A DNA stretch of 17,786 bases from Gemmatimonadota bacterium (GCA_031127185.1 JARIET010000026.1:1-17786), one strand, 5' to 3'. Positions 10,778 to 17,589 are shown, counted from the stretch's first letter. Notes: generated by a model not told the origin, from the sequence alone. Made by a program: numbers and translations.

Positions 10778-11703
10778 TTTCCCGTTGCGGATGAGCCGCC
10801 GGACACCCGGCGTTCCCATCGCGCAAGGTAATCGAGCACGCCGGTCGCGATGGCGTCGGCGAGTCGTGCCTGCCCTGCCGAACTGGCAATCCAATCCGCG
10901 TCCGACCGGTTTGTGCCGAAACCGATTTCCACGAGTACGGACGGCATGAACGCCTTCACCAGCACCATGAAACCCGCTTGCTTGACGCCACGGCTCGGAC
11001 CCGGGTGCACGCCGCGCATCCGAGTCTGGATGGTCTGGGCCAGCTCACTCGACTCGCGCAAATACTCATTCTGCGCCATGTCGCTCAGCATCATGCCAAG
11101 CGGATCGTCACGCGGCACTTCGGCGTCGGTCTCGAATCGGACGACCTCGTTTTCAATTGCCGCCACGCGGCGATCATCGTCGGTCTTCGCTTCGGCCAGG
11201 AAGTAGGTCTCAAACCCGCGCGCGGCGGCCGGGTCACGCCATTTCGGGTTCGCGGCGTTGACGTGCACCGAAACAAAGAGCGTTCCGCCTTCGCGATTGG
11301 CGATCTTTCCCCGGTCCGCCAGCGCAATGAGCGTATCGCGCGTGCGCGTCATTACCACGTTGGTTCCGGCGTTCTCCAGGCGCGCCGCGACTTTGGTCGC
11401 CACTTGCAGCGCAATGTCTTTCTCGTAGATGCGCGCGCGCCGGGAGGTCATCCCGGTCATGCCGCGGTCGGGTCCACCGTGGCCGGCATCGATGACCACC
11501 GTGCGCTTTGCGGGGCGCGGCGACGGTTCACGAGGCCCCGCCACGGCCACCGGAGCACGGCGCGAGACGGCTGGTGGCGCCGCTTTCGCGCTCGGGCGCG
11601 ACTGTGCCTCGCCCAGTGGTGCCGTGATCATCGCGGCAATCACCGCGGCAGCGCCCACGCGTCCGCGCCGAGCGCGGGTAATAGATGCGCCGCGCTGATT
11701 CAC
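10774..11703 (-). CDS. N-acetylmuramoyl-L-alanine amidase (Amidase_3), exported
   Basis: This enzyme cleaves the amide bond between N-acetylmuramic acid and the stem peptide, and AmiC-type members act in daughter-cell separation and wall turnover. The 309-residue protein starts with basic residues and a hydrophobic stretch (VGAAAVIAAMITAPL, about 16-30), ending in GEAQS, a likely signal peptide. A Pro/Ala/Arg-rich linker runs to about residue 67. The Amidase_3 domain follows with zinc ligands H75 (IDAGHGG), E94 (YEKDIAL) and H147 (SVHVNA), and the catalytic E258 in VLVEIGFGTN. The start is GTG at 11703, overlapping the smpB stop (GTGA), with GAAGGT upstream. No LysM, SPOR or AMIN domain is visible. 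Its place between smpB and pyrD is unusual. Confidence 0.93.
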   Translation of the reverse strand: MNQRGASITRARRGRVGAAAVIAAMITAPLGEAQSRPSAKAAPPAVSRRAPVAVAGPREPSPRPAKRTVVIDAGHGGPDRGMTGMTSRRARIYEKDIALQVATKVAARLENAGTNVVMTRTRDTLIALADRGKIANREGGTLFVSVHVNAANPKWRDPAAARGFETYFLAEAKTDDDRRVAAIENEVVRFETDAEVPRDDPLGMMLSDMAQNEYLRESSELAQTIQTRMRGVHPGPSRGVKQAGFMVLVKAFMPSVLVEIGFGTNRSDADWIASSAGQARLADAIATGVLDYLARWERRVSGGSSATGK

Positions 11704-12188
11704 GATCGCACCTTCAACGCGCGTGCCATTTCGCGCTCGCCTTCCTTGCGCTTCAACGTCTCACGCTTGTCGTGCACTTTCTTCCCGCGCCCGAGCCCGA
11801 GCCGTATCTTGGCATGCGACCCCTTGAAGTAGAGTTCGAGCGCAATCAGCGTCAGTCCCTGCCGCTCGACGGCACCGATCAGCCGCTTAATCTCCCGCCC
11901 GCGCAGCAGCAGTTTTCGCGTCCGCACGGGGTCATGGTTGAACTGGTTGCCCTGCTCATAGGGCGGCACATGCATGTTGATGAGCCAGACCTCGCCGTCC
12001 TTCACAATGCCGTACGCGTCGTTGATCGTGGCCCGCCCGGCGCGAAGCGACTTCACTTCGGTACCCAGCAGCATCACACCGGCCTCCCACGTCTCCGTAA
12101 TCTCATAATCGAACCGGGCGCGCTTGTTCCGCGCGATCTGGCGCACCTCGTTCTTCGATTTCGGAAGGGTGGTAGTTGGCTTCGACAT
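11700..12188 (-). CDS. smpB: tmRNA-binding protein SmpB
   Basis: SmpB binds tmRNA and brings it to stalled ribosomes for trans-translation. From ATG at 12188 it has 162 residues, close to the usual 150-160. Family motifs are NKRARFDYEI, EAGVMLLGTEVKSLRAG, INMHVPPYEQGN and the C-terminal GRGKKVHDKRETLKRKEG with EREMARALK. An in-frame ATG at 12212 would add eight residues, but it has no Shine-Dalgarno, while a G-rich GGGGGA stands ten bases before 12188 and the extra residues do not resemble the family. The gene begins 80 bases from the divergent tRNA-Leu. Its stop overlaps the amidase start, making it the first gene of a four-gene coupled run. Confidence 0.96.
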   Translation of the reverse strand: MSKPTTTLPKSKNEVRQIARNKRARFDYEITETWEAGVMLLGTEVKSLRAGRATINDAYGIVKDGEVWLINMHVPPYEQGNQFNHDPVRTRKLLLRGREIKRLIGAVERQGLTLIALELYFKGSHAKIRLGLGRGKKVHDKRETLKRKEGEREMARALKVRS

Positions 12189-12198
12189 GGCGGCAGTA

Positions 12199-12204
12199 TC
12201 CCCC
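12199..12204 (-). promoter_or_regulatory. Probable Shine-Dalgarno of smpB
   Basis: GGGGGA on the minus strand lies ten bases before the ATG at 12188. The spacing is on the long side, but nothing comparable precedes the alternative ATG at 12212, so it favours the shorter protein. Confidence 0.45.
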
Positions 12205-12229
12205 GACAACATGACGATTCGCGGCGCCC

Positions 12230-12258
12230 TTGGGTATCGGGTGCGCGTCGGTTAGTTT
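12230..12258 (+). promoter_or_regulatory. Candidate promoter for tRNA-Leu
   Basis: TTGGGT (12230-12235) and TAGTTT (12253-12258) are 17 bases apart on the plus strand. Each matches the sigma-70 consensus at about half its positions. Transcription would start near 12265, four bases before the tRNA. The call rests on spacing and position. Confidence 0.3.
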
Positions 12259-12268
12259 CCTCGTCCCT

Positions 12269-12353
<85 letters not shown>

Positions 12354-12359
12354 CTGGGC

Positions 12360-12475
12360 ACGACAACTGCGAGTGTACGGTGAACGGTGTACGGTTTGAC
12401 GGTCTCAATGACCCGACTGCTGTGCACCGTCTACCGTTAACCGTCTACCGTAGACCGTCAGCTCGCTGTTGTCGT
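12360..12475. repeat. 116-bp imperfect palindrome with ACGGT/ACCGT heptad arrays
   Basis: The outer arms are unique sequence: 14 bases at 12360-12373 pair with 12462-12475 with one mismatch (T12368 opposite T12467). Inside the left arm, ACGGT occurs at 12377, 12384, 12391 and 12399 (spacing 7, 7, 8). Inside the right arm its complement ACCGT occurs at 12426, 12433, 12440, 12447 and 12454 (spacing exactly 7). The pentamer is invariant while the two linker bases vary. A small GGTC/GACC hairpin (12401-12413) lies near the centre. The element fills the gap between tRNA-Leu and the convergent unknown gene. It could serve as a terminator for both, or be a dispersed repeat; there are no coding signs or T-tracts. 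Confidence 0.85.
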
Positions 12476-12482
12476 TGACCCA

Positions 12483-13043
12483 CTACTTGCCGCCCACGAC
12501 CTCGCTCGGCGGCAGGTGCTCGGGAAGCTGGGCCGTTCCGTAGACCTCGCGCAGCACGGTGTTGCACTCCAGGGCATAGCCGGCGAACACTTCGATCGCC
12601 CGAGCCAGCGGCGAACCGGCGCTGCGTGTGCCGTCGGAAGCGAACGCCAGCAGCACGCGACCGAGTCGGTCGCTGGTACCGGCTGCGCCGCGGGCAAAGA
12701 ACGCATCGCGATAGGCCTGCAGGCGGTCGGCGAACTGACGCTCAGCAAGAGGCCGCATGTCGGGCGCGACGCGTTCATCACGTGCAAATATTTCACGCAA
12801 GGCCGCGGCAACGTCTGAACTGGTCTGGTCGTCGAGCGCATCGCGTTCGGCCACAAACAGTGCGACCGCCATGCGAGCGTAGCGCAGTTCCCATTGCGCG
12901 TGATCCTCGTCGCCGGCGGCGGCCGATGTCGCGAGCCAGGTCACGTCGGCCACCGCTGGCTCTGCAAATGCGGTTGCGGCGTACTTGCGGGCCCTTTCCA
13001 ACCGCGCCCTCGCCGCGCGCCACTCCGGAGTGAACGGAATCAC
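12483..13043 (-). CDS. Hypothetical protein, probably all-helical
   Basis: I do not recognise this protein. From GTG at 13043 it has 186 residues starting MIPFTPEWRAARARLERARK. It is rich in Ala, Arg, Glu and Leu, with no signal peptide, membrane segment or clear catalytic motif, and looks mostly alpha-helical. Features near the middle are QWELRYARMAVALFVAERDALDD and a C-terminal region ending EVVGGK (each quoted only in part in the family sense). The frame stays open upstream to 13220, but that part overlaps the Rrf2 gene in another frame and reads as basic low-complexity sequence, so I place the start after the Rrf2 stop, 23 bases downstream. No strong Shine-Dalgarno is seen. Co-transcription with the regulator is likely; the function is unknown. 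Confidence 0.7.
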   Translation of the reverse strand: MIPFTPEWRAARARLERARKYAATAFAEPAVADVTWLATSAAAGDEDHAQWELRYARMAVALFVAERDALDDQTSSDVAAALREIFARDERVAPDMRPLAERQFADRLQAYRDAFFARGAAGTSDRLGRVLLAFASDGTRSAGSPLARAIEVFAGYALECNTVLREVYGTAQLPEHLPPSEVVGGK

Positions 13044-13066
13044 CGGATGATGGGCGCCAATGCCGA

Positions 13067-13522
13067 TCAGGCCTGGAGGACCGGCAGGCCGATGCGCTGA
13101 CGCACCGCCGGCTCCTTTTCGAGCAGGTCGGAGAGGCACACGCTGTCGAGCACCTCGTCGATCCGCTTCTGCAGCATCATCCACACGGGACGAATGCTGC
13201 ACTCGTGTGCGGTCGAACAACGGACCTCATCCACCGGGTGACTCTCACAATGGAGGTCGAATGTCACGAGTTCCGCGGCGGTGATGATCTCGCGCACCGT
13301 GATCTCGGACGCCGGGCGGGTGAGCGCGTAACCGCCGCGCGCACCGCGCGTGCTGGACACAATCCCGGCGCGGCGCAGGCGCAGGAGGATCTGTTCCACG
13401 TAGTCGGCCGGGAGCTGTTCGCGGGCCGCCAGGTCGCGGCCGTTGACCGCTGCCTCATCGGTGCGCTTCGCCAGGTGCAGCGCACAGATGACTCCGTACT
13501 CGGCCCAGGTCGTGATGCGCAT
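13067..13522 (-). CDS. Rrf2-family transcriptional regulator, probably Fe-S
   Basis: Rrf2 proteins are dimeric winged-helix regulators that often sense Fe-S status, nitric oxide or redox stress. The 151-residue protein starts MRITTWAEYGVICALHLAK, close to the family N-terminus. Its helix-turn-helix and wing region includes LPADYVEQILLRLRRAGIV and RGARGGYALTRP. Cysteines C92, C102 and C108 form the likely cluster site, with C108 in ECSIRPVW as in many members. The spacing C-x9-C-x5-C is wider between the first two than in IscR (C-x5-C-x5-C). The ATG at 13522 follows the aspA stop by 37 bases and has no strong Shine-Dalgarno. It may control itself, the unknown gene after it, or genes elsewhere. 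Confidence 0.9.
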   Translation of the reverse strand: MRITTWAEYGVICALHLAKRTDEAAVNGRDLAAREQLPADYVEQILLRLRRAGIVSSTRGARGGYALTRPASEITVREIITAAELVTFDLHCESHPVDEVRCSTAHECSIRPVWMMLQKRIDEVLDSVCLSDLLEKEPAVRQRIGLPVLQA

Positions 13523-13554
13523 ACCAGAAACTAGCGAACTTCAACTGTAAGTGC

Positions 13555-13580
13555 ACGATTTACGGCTTACGGCCCACGGT
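13555..13580. repeat. Short CCGT heptad array across the aspA stop codon
   Basis: On the plus strand ACG begins at 13555, 13562, 13569 and 13576, exactly seven bases apart, with three of the four units reading ACGG. On the minus strand the core is CCGT, as in the right arm of the 12360-12475 element. The TAA stop of aspA lies within the array, which also encodes the last residues (TVGRKP). It may be a smaller member of the same repeat type, or chance. Confidence 0.45.
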
Positions 13581-14981
13581 GTTGCCGGGAACGCCGATTT
13601 CCGTCATGGCGCGCAGGTCCAACACACGCTTCAGCTCGTCGTCCGGCAGGACCTTGAGCCGCGTCGCCAGCTCGCGAATCGACTCACCGGTCTTCAGCGA
13701 CTCCTTAGACAGTTCGGCTGCTTTGGCGTAGCCGATGTAGGGGGCCAGCGCCGTCGCGAGCGCCGCCGACCGTTCCACCCAGTAGGCCGCCTGGGCCGCG
13801 TCTGCCATGATGCCACGCACACATCGTTCATCGAACACGCGGATTGCGTTTGCGAGAATCCGTTCCGACTGCAGCAGGTTGTGGGCGATGACCGGCATCA
13901 TCACGTTCAACTCGAGCTGGCCGTGCTCGGCCGCGAATGCCACCGTGGTGTCATTGCCGATCACCTGATAGCAGACCTGATTCACCATCTCGGGAATGGA
14001 CGGATTGATCTTCCCCGGCATGATGCTCGAGCCGGGCTGCACTGCCGGAAGTGCGATTTCATTCAGGCCGGTACGCGGCCCGCTGGCAAGCAGCCGGATG
14101 TCACTCGAGATCTTGGACAGGTCGAGGGCCACACCGCGCAGCGCCGCGCTGAAGGCAGTGAAATCACCCATCGACTGCATCAACTGCACGGGGTCCAGAC
14201 CCAACCGAAGTTCAATGCCGGCATTCGCGACGAGCTCATTCACCATGCGCTCGGGATACACCGGTTCGGCGTTCACGCCAGTGCCGACGGCCGTGCCGCC
14301 AATGCCAATGTCCCGGAGGTCATCGGTGGCCGCTTCAACCCTCCGGCGGGCGCGCTCCAGCGTACCGGCCCATGCGGCGAACTCCTGGCCAAGCCTGATC
14401 GGCATCGCGTCCTGCAAGTGCGAGCGACCCGCCTTGACGATGCCGTCGAACTCCGAGGCCTTCGCCCGCAGGCTTGTGACGAGGGTGTCGAGCGAGGAGA
14501 CGAGTGCCCGCGCCTCCGTGACCACGGCGATGCGCATTGCGGTCGGGATCACGTCATTCGTCGACTGCGCCATGTTGACGTGATCATTTGGATGCACGGG
14601 AGCGTAACCGCCCCGCGGCGTGCCGAGCAGTTCATTGGCCCGGTTCGCGAGCACTTCGTTCACGTTCATGTTGAGGGATGTTCCGGCGCCCGCCTGGTAG
14701 ACATCCACAACAAACGCCTCGGCGTGGGAACCCGCGAGCACTTCGTCCGACGCGCGCACGATTGCATCAGCGGAAGCCGCTTCCAGGCGGCCCGTGCCTT
14801 GATGGACCCGGGCCGCGGCGCGCTTGATCCTCACGATCGCGGCGACGAACGCCGGACTCGGCCGCAACCCGGAGATGGGAAAGTTCAGTACTGCGCGCTG
14901 CGTCTGCCCACCGAACAACGCTCCCGCTGGCACCTCGACAGGGCCAAGGGGATCCCGCTCCGTGCGAGTGCCCGGCGTCAG
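13560..14981 (-). CDS. aspA: Aspartate ammonia-lyase
   Basis: The enzyme reversibly converts L-aspartate to fumarate and ammonia and belongs to the fumarase/aspartase superfamily. The family loop GSSIMPGKIN is at about residues 317-326 of the 473-residue form. HPNDHVNMAQSTND and QAGAGTSLNMN favour aspartase over fumarase C, as does the region EMVNQVCYQVIGND followed by AEHGQLELNVM. The start is the odd point. GTG at 14933 is the first conventional codon but would drop TRTERDPLGPVEVPAGAL.G, whose first half is conserved in the family. No ATG, GTG or TTG lies upstream in frame within reach. CTG at 14981 overlaps the lipoprotein stop (CTGA) and gives a length matching the family, so I use it. 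Fumarase activity cannot be wholly excluded. Confidence 0.88.
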   Translation of the reverse strand: MTPGTRTERDPLGPVEVPAGALFGGQTQRAVLNFPISGLRPSPAFVAAIVRIKRAAARVHQGTGRLEAASADAIVRASDEVLAGSHAEAFVVDVYQAGAGTSLNMNVNEVLANRANELLGTPRGGYAPVHPNDHVNMAQSTNDVIPTAMRIAVVTEARALVSSLDTLVTSLRAKASEFDGIVKAGRSHLQDAMPIRLGQEFAAWAGTLERARRRVEAATDDLRDIGIGGTAVGTGVNAEPVYPERMVNELVANAGIELRLGLDPVQLMQSMGDFTAFSAALRGVALDLSKISSDIRLLASGPRTGLNEIALPAVQPGSSIMPGKINPSIPEMVNQVCYQVIGNDTTVAFAAEHGQLELNVMMPVIAHNLLQSERILANAIRVFDERCVRGIMADAAQAAYWVERSAALATALAPYIGYAKAAELSKESLKTGESIRELATRLKVLPDDELKRVLDLRAMTEIGVPGNTVGRKP

Positions 14982-15787
14982 GGCGAGGTCGGGGTCGGCC
15001 AGTGGTAGCTCGATACCAGGTTGAAGTACGAGAGCGGCACGGGCACCTGGGCGTAGATGGTCCGGATGCGCTGTGCAATGACATCGCGCGTGGAAGCTGA
15101 AATCCAGTCGTTACCCAGCACCACCGGCACAGATCCTGCACCGTCGTCGACAAAAGAACAGGACACCTGCCGGTTGAATGTCGTGCCGGCACCGCTCGCG
15201 TAGCGAAAGGTCAGGAACATCCCTGACTGGTCGTCACTCGCCGCGGTCCAGGTCGCGCTGACCGGAGTGCCGACGGCTGGAACGACCACCGGGTTCAGCA
15301 CAAATGCCTCGGCCGTCTTGCCTCGAAACACGCCCACCGGGAACCCGTCCGGATTGCCGGCGATGGTGACGACCATCGAATCACCGGGCGTGAACGGGAT
15401 CCCGCCGCTGAGCGCGCTGCGGTAGCTGACGTCGGTCGACCCCGCGATCTGGCGCAGTGTATCCGTGCGTCCGCCCATCGCTATGGTCACAAATGGACCG
15501 GCGCTGACACCGGGTGCTTCCACGGGAGCCTGCGGCGTCCCAGTGGTGTCGGTGTAGGCGGCTGCCACGCACGTGTCGCGAATCCCGCTCGTCGTCACGA
15601 ACGTCGCACCGGTCACGCGATAAAACGCCAGCTGCGGCGCGGTGGTGAACCCGGTTCCTTTTGTGCGCGCGCTGAGATTGCCAACACCGACCGGGTTTCC
15701 CGAGACGCCGCTCGTAATGGTGTCACATGCCGTGACCGAGACGACGGCGATGACCAGCGCGGGAAGGAGGACTCTGGGGCTATGCAT
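14978..15787 (-). CDS. Putative lipoprotein of unknown function
   Basis: This 269-residue protein begins with a lipoprotein signal: a short basic start, a hydrophobic core (VLLPALVIAVVSV) and a lipobox VTAC with Cys21 as the lipidation site. The mature part is rich in Ser, Thr, Gly and Val with regular hydrophobic alternation, suggesting beta-sheet structure. Two further cysteines, in DTCVAA and VSCSFVDD, might form a disulfide. I do not recognise the family. It is probably anchored in the inner or outer membrane, facing the periplasm or the cell surface. The ATG at 15787 lies in one arm of an 11-bp inverted repeat and has no clear Shine-Dalgarno. Its stop overlaps the likely CTG start of aspA. 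Confidence 0.85.
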   Translation of the reverse strand: MHSPRVLLPALVIAVVSVTACDTITSGVSGNPVGVGNLSARTKGTGFTTAPQLAFYRVTGATFVTTSGIRDTCVAAAYTDTTGTPQAPVEAPGVSAGPFVTIAMGGRTDTLRQIAGSTDVSYRSALSGGIPFTPGDSMVVTIAGNPDGFPVGVFRGKTAEAFVLNPVVVPAVGTPVSATWTAASDDQSGMFLTFRYASGAGTTFNRQVSCSFVDDGAGSVPVVLGNDWISASTRDVIAQRIRTIYAQVPVPLSYFNLVSSYHWPTPTSP

Positions 15788-15860
15788 GCACAGGCGGACG
15801 TTGGGGAAGTTGGAGAGTGGCGGGACGGCCCAGCACCGAATCAGGCGCGCGCCTGTGCAT
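15786..15860. repeat. 11-bp inverted repeat and 14-bp palindrome before the lipoprotein gene
   Basis: ATGCACAGGCG at 15786-15796 is exactly the reverse complement of CGCCTGTGCAT at 15850-15860, with 53 bases between. The first arm includes two bases of the lipoprotein start codon. The second arm overlaps a perfect 14-bp palindrome, CAGGCGCGCGCCTG (15842-15855), which could fold on itself instead. There is no T-tract. This could be an mRNA structure masking the start, or a pair of protein-binding sites. Confidence 0.5.
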
Positions 15861-15884
15861 CATACCCCGGAACGCATCCAAACG

Positions 15885-16571
15885 TTACGCGTTCAGGTCG
15901 CGAAGCACTGCGCCGGACACGCGGCGGGCTGTGCCGGGGACGACTACCGCGCCGAGGAGGAACGGGTTTGAGTGGCGCTCACGGCCGATCGTCGTGCGGG
16001 GGCCGTGCCCGGGATGAATGACGGTCGCGTCGGGGAGTCCGAGCAGTCGATCGAGCGAGCCCACGAACGCGTTGGGATCACTCAAGGGCAAGTCAGTGCG
16101 ACCCACCGAGCCATTGAAGATGCAATCGCCTGCGAGCGCGATGCCTTCGCCGACGAACGCCACGTGTCCGGGCGCGTGACCGGGGACATGCATCACCGCG
16201 AATCTCAGCGAGCCGAGCTCCATGATCTGACCCTCGGCCAGCTCGCACTCCGGCGGCTCTGGTTGCTCGAACCGCAGGCCGTAGGACGCGGCGGCGCGCT
16301 CGGCGTATGCATAGACCAGCGCGTCAGCCGGGTGCAGGTGCACCGGGATTCCTGGCCATGCGCGGCGGACCGCTGATACGGCCCCGATGTGATCAAGGTG
16401 TGCATGGGTCAGCCAAACAGCGGACGGCGCAACGCCGCGGCGTGCTGCCATGGCTTCTATCTCTCCGCCGTCGTCGCCGGGATCGACCAGCACCGCGGTG
16501 CCGGCCGATTCGTCCGTCACGAGGTAGCAGTTCTCCTCAAACGGACCGACAGTGACAAAGTCGACAATCAT
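15885..16571 (-). CDS. MBL-fold metallohydrolase, glyoxalase II-like
   Basis: The 228-residue protein has the metallo-beta-lactamase fold zinc motif THAHLDH (residues 55-61: H56, H58, D60, H61), followed by VPGHAPGH (H132, H136), AGDCIF (D149) and HPGHG (H189). The C-terminal RTTIGRERHSNPF is typical of the YcbL/small glyoxalase-II-like group, which hydrolyses thioesters such as S-lactoylglutathione or related thiols. It lacks the separate C-terminal helical domain of classical glyoxalase II. The ATG at 16571 is 28 bases after the trxB stop, so the two may be co-transcribed, in keeping with thiol metabolism. The exact substrate is unknown. Confidence 0.92.
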   Translation of the reverse strand: MIVDFVTVGPFEENCYLVTDESAGTAVLVDPGDDGGEIEAMAARRGVAPSAVWLTHAHLDHIGAVSAVRRAWPGIPVHLHPADALVYAYAERAAASYGLRFEQPEPPECELAEGQIMELGSLRFAVMHVPGHAPGHVAFVGEGIALAGDCIFNGSVGRTDLPLSDPNAFVGSLDRLLGLPDATVIHPGHGPRTTIGRERHSNPFLLGAVVVPGTARRVSGAVLRDLNA

Positions 16572-16599
16572 CGGACGGCCTGCGGCGTTCTACGACGGG

Positions 16600-17589
16600 T
16601 CAGCCGGTACCGCGCGCGGTCAGCATCGGCTGCGGCTGCGGCGGGGGCGCGCCATTCTTGCGCGCGGTGAGGTACTTCTCAACAGCGATCGCTGCGGTCG
16701 TCGCGTCACCGACGGCCGTCGTCACCTGGCGGGTCAACTGTGCGCGCACATCGCCGGCGGCAAACAGTCCGCGAATCGACGTTTCCATGTTCGCATCGGT
16801 GATGAGGTAGCCGCTGGCATCGTGCTCGATGTGCCCCTCGATGATGCCGGTGTTTGGGCGGAAACCGACGAAGATGAAAAGGCCCGTCGCCTGCAGGTCG
16901 CGACGCTCGCCCGACTTGAGGTTGCGGATCTTCGCGTGCGTCATCAGTCCTTCGGCGCCAGCGATCTCGTCGACCACGGTATCCCAGATCACTTCGATCT
17001 TCGGATTGTTGAATACACGCTGCTGCACGATCTTCGAGGCCCGGAATGCGTCGCGGCGGTGCACGAGATACACCTTTGCCGCATATCGGGTGAGGAAGTC
17101 GGCTTCCTCGCAGGCGGCGTCGCCACCGCCGACCACCATGATGGTGTGTTGCTTGAAGAACGCGCCGTCGCAGATGGCACAGTACGAAACGCCCTTGCCC
17201 GCGTACTCGATTTCGCCCGGAATTTCCAGCTTGATCGGCGTACCGCCGGCGGTGACGATTACGGCAGGCGAGGCGAAGATGTCGCCGTTCTCCATCACGG
17301 TTTCAAAGGTCCCGTCGGCAGTCCGGCGAACCCTTTCCACACGGTGGTAGGTGCGCACATCAGCGGCAAACTTGATGGCGTGGGCGTTGAACTTATCGGC
17401 GAGTTCGTACCCGAGCACATGCTCGAAGCCGATGTAGTCCTCAATCACTTCCGTGTTGAGCAACTCACCGCCGGGGAGCCCCTGCTCCAGCACGACGTTC
17501 TTGAGCATGGAGCGGCCGGCGTACATCCCGGCGCAAAGTCCGGCAGGTCCGGCTCCAATGATGACGACTTCGAGTTCGTGTGTTGCCAC
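16600..17589 (-). CDS. trxB: Thioredoxin-disulfide reductase
   Basis: TrxB uses NADPH and FAD to reduce thioredoxin in the cytoplasm. The 329-residue protein has the FAD motif GAGPAG (residues 12-17), the redox-active pair C137/C140 in CAICDG, the NADPH motif GGGDAA (154-159) followed by VHRRDAFRAS, and the C-terminal FAD motif FAAGDVR. Length is slightly above the usual 310-320 because of a short Pro/Gln-rich tail (APPPQPQP). GGGDAA has Ala where GGGDSA is common. The start is GTG at 17589, just ahead of ATHELEVVIIGAG, where the family begins; the Shine-Dalgarno is weak. The MBL hydrolase follows. Confidence 0.97.
   Translation of the reverse strand: MATHELEVVIIGAGPAGLCAGMYAGRSMLKNVVLEQGLPGGELLNTEVIEDYIGFEHVLGYELADKFNAHAIKFAADVRTYHRVERVRRTADGTFETVMENGDIFASPAVIVTAGGTPIKLEIPGEIEYAGKGVSYCAICDGAFFKQHTIMVVGGGDAACEEADFLTRYAAKVYLVHRRDAFRASKIVQQRVFNNPKIEVIWDTVVDEIAGAEGLMTHAKIRNLKSGERRDLQATGLFIFVGFRPNTGIIEGHIEHDASGYLITDANMETSIRGLFAAGDVRAQLTRQVTTAVGDATTAAIAVEKYLTARKNGAPPPQPQPMLTARGTG

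Noticed and set aside
10778..10894. Upstream start for pyrD
   Set aside because: It would extend 39 residues of basic sequence into the amidase gene; the GTG at 10777 fits the family and the overlap pattern.
12360..12475. Heptad element as a CRISPR array
   Set aside because: The units are seven bases with two-base linkers; there are no spacers of about 30 bases, no leader and no cas genes.
13044..13220. N-terminal extension of the unknown gene into the Rrf2 gene
   Set aside because: The extension is an out-of-frame reading of the conserved Rrf2 C-terminus and looks like low-complexity basic sequence.
13551..15008. Plus-strand open frame of 485 codons opposite aspA
   Set aside because: It mirrors the aspA reading frame, has low-complexity composition, and lacks a Shine-Dalgarno or recognisable motif.
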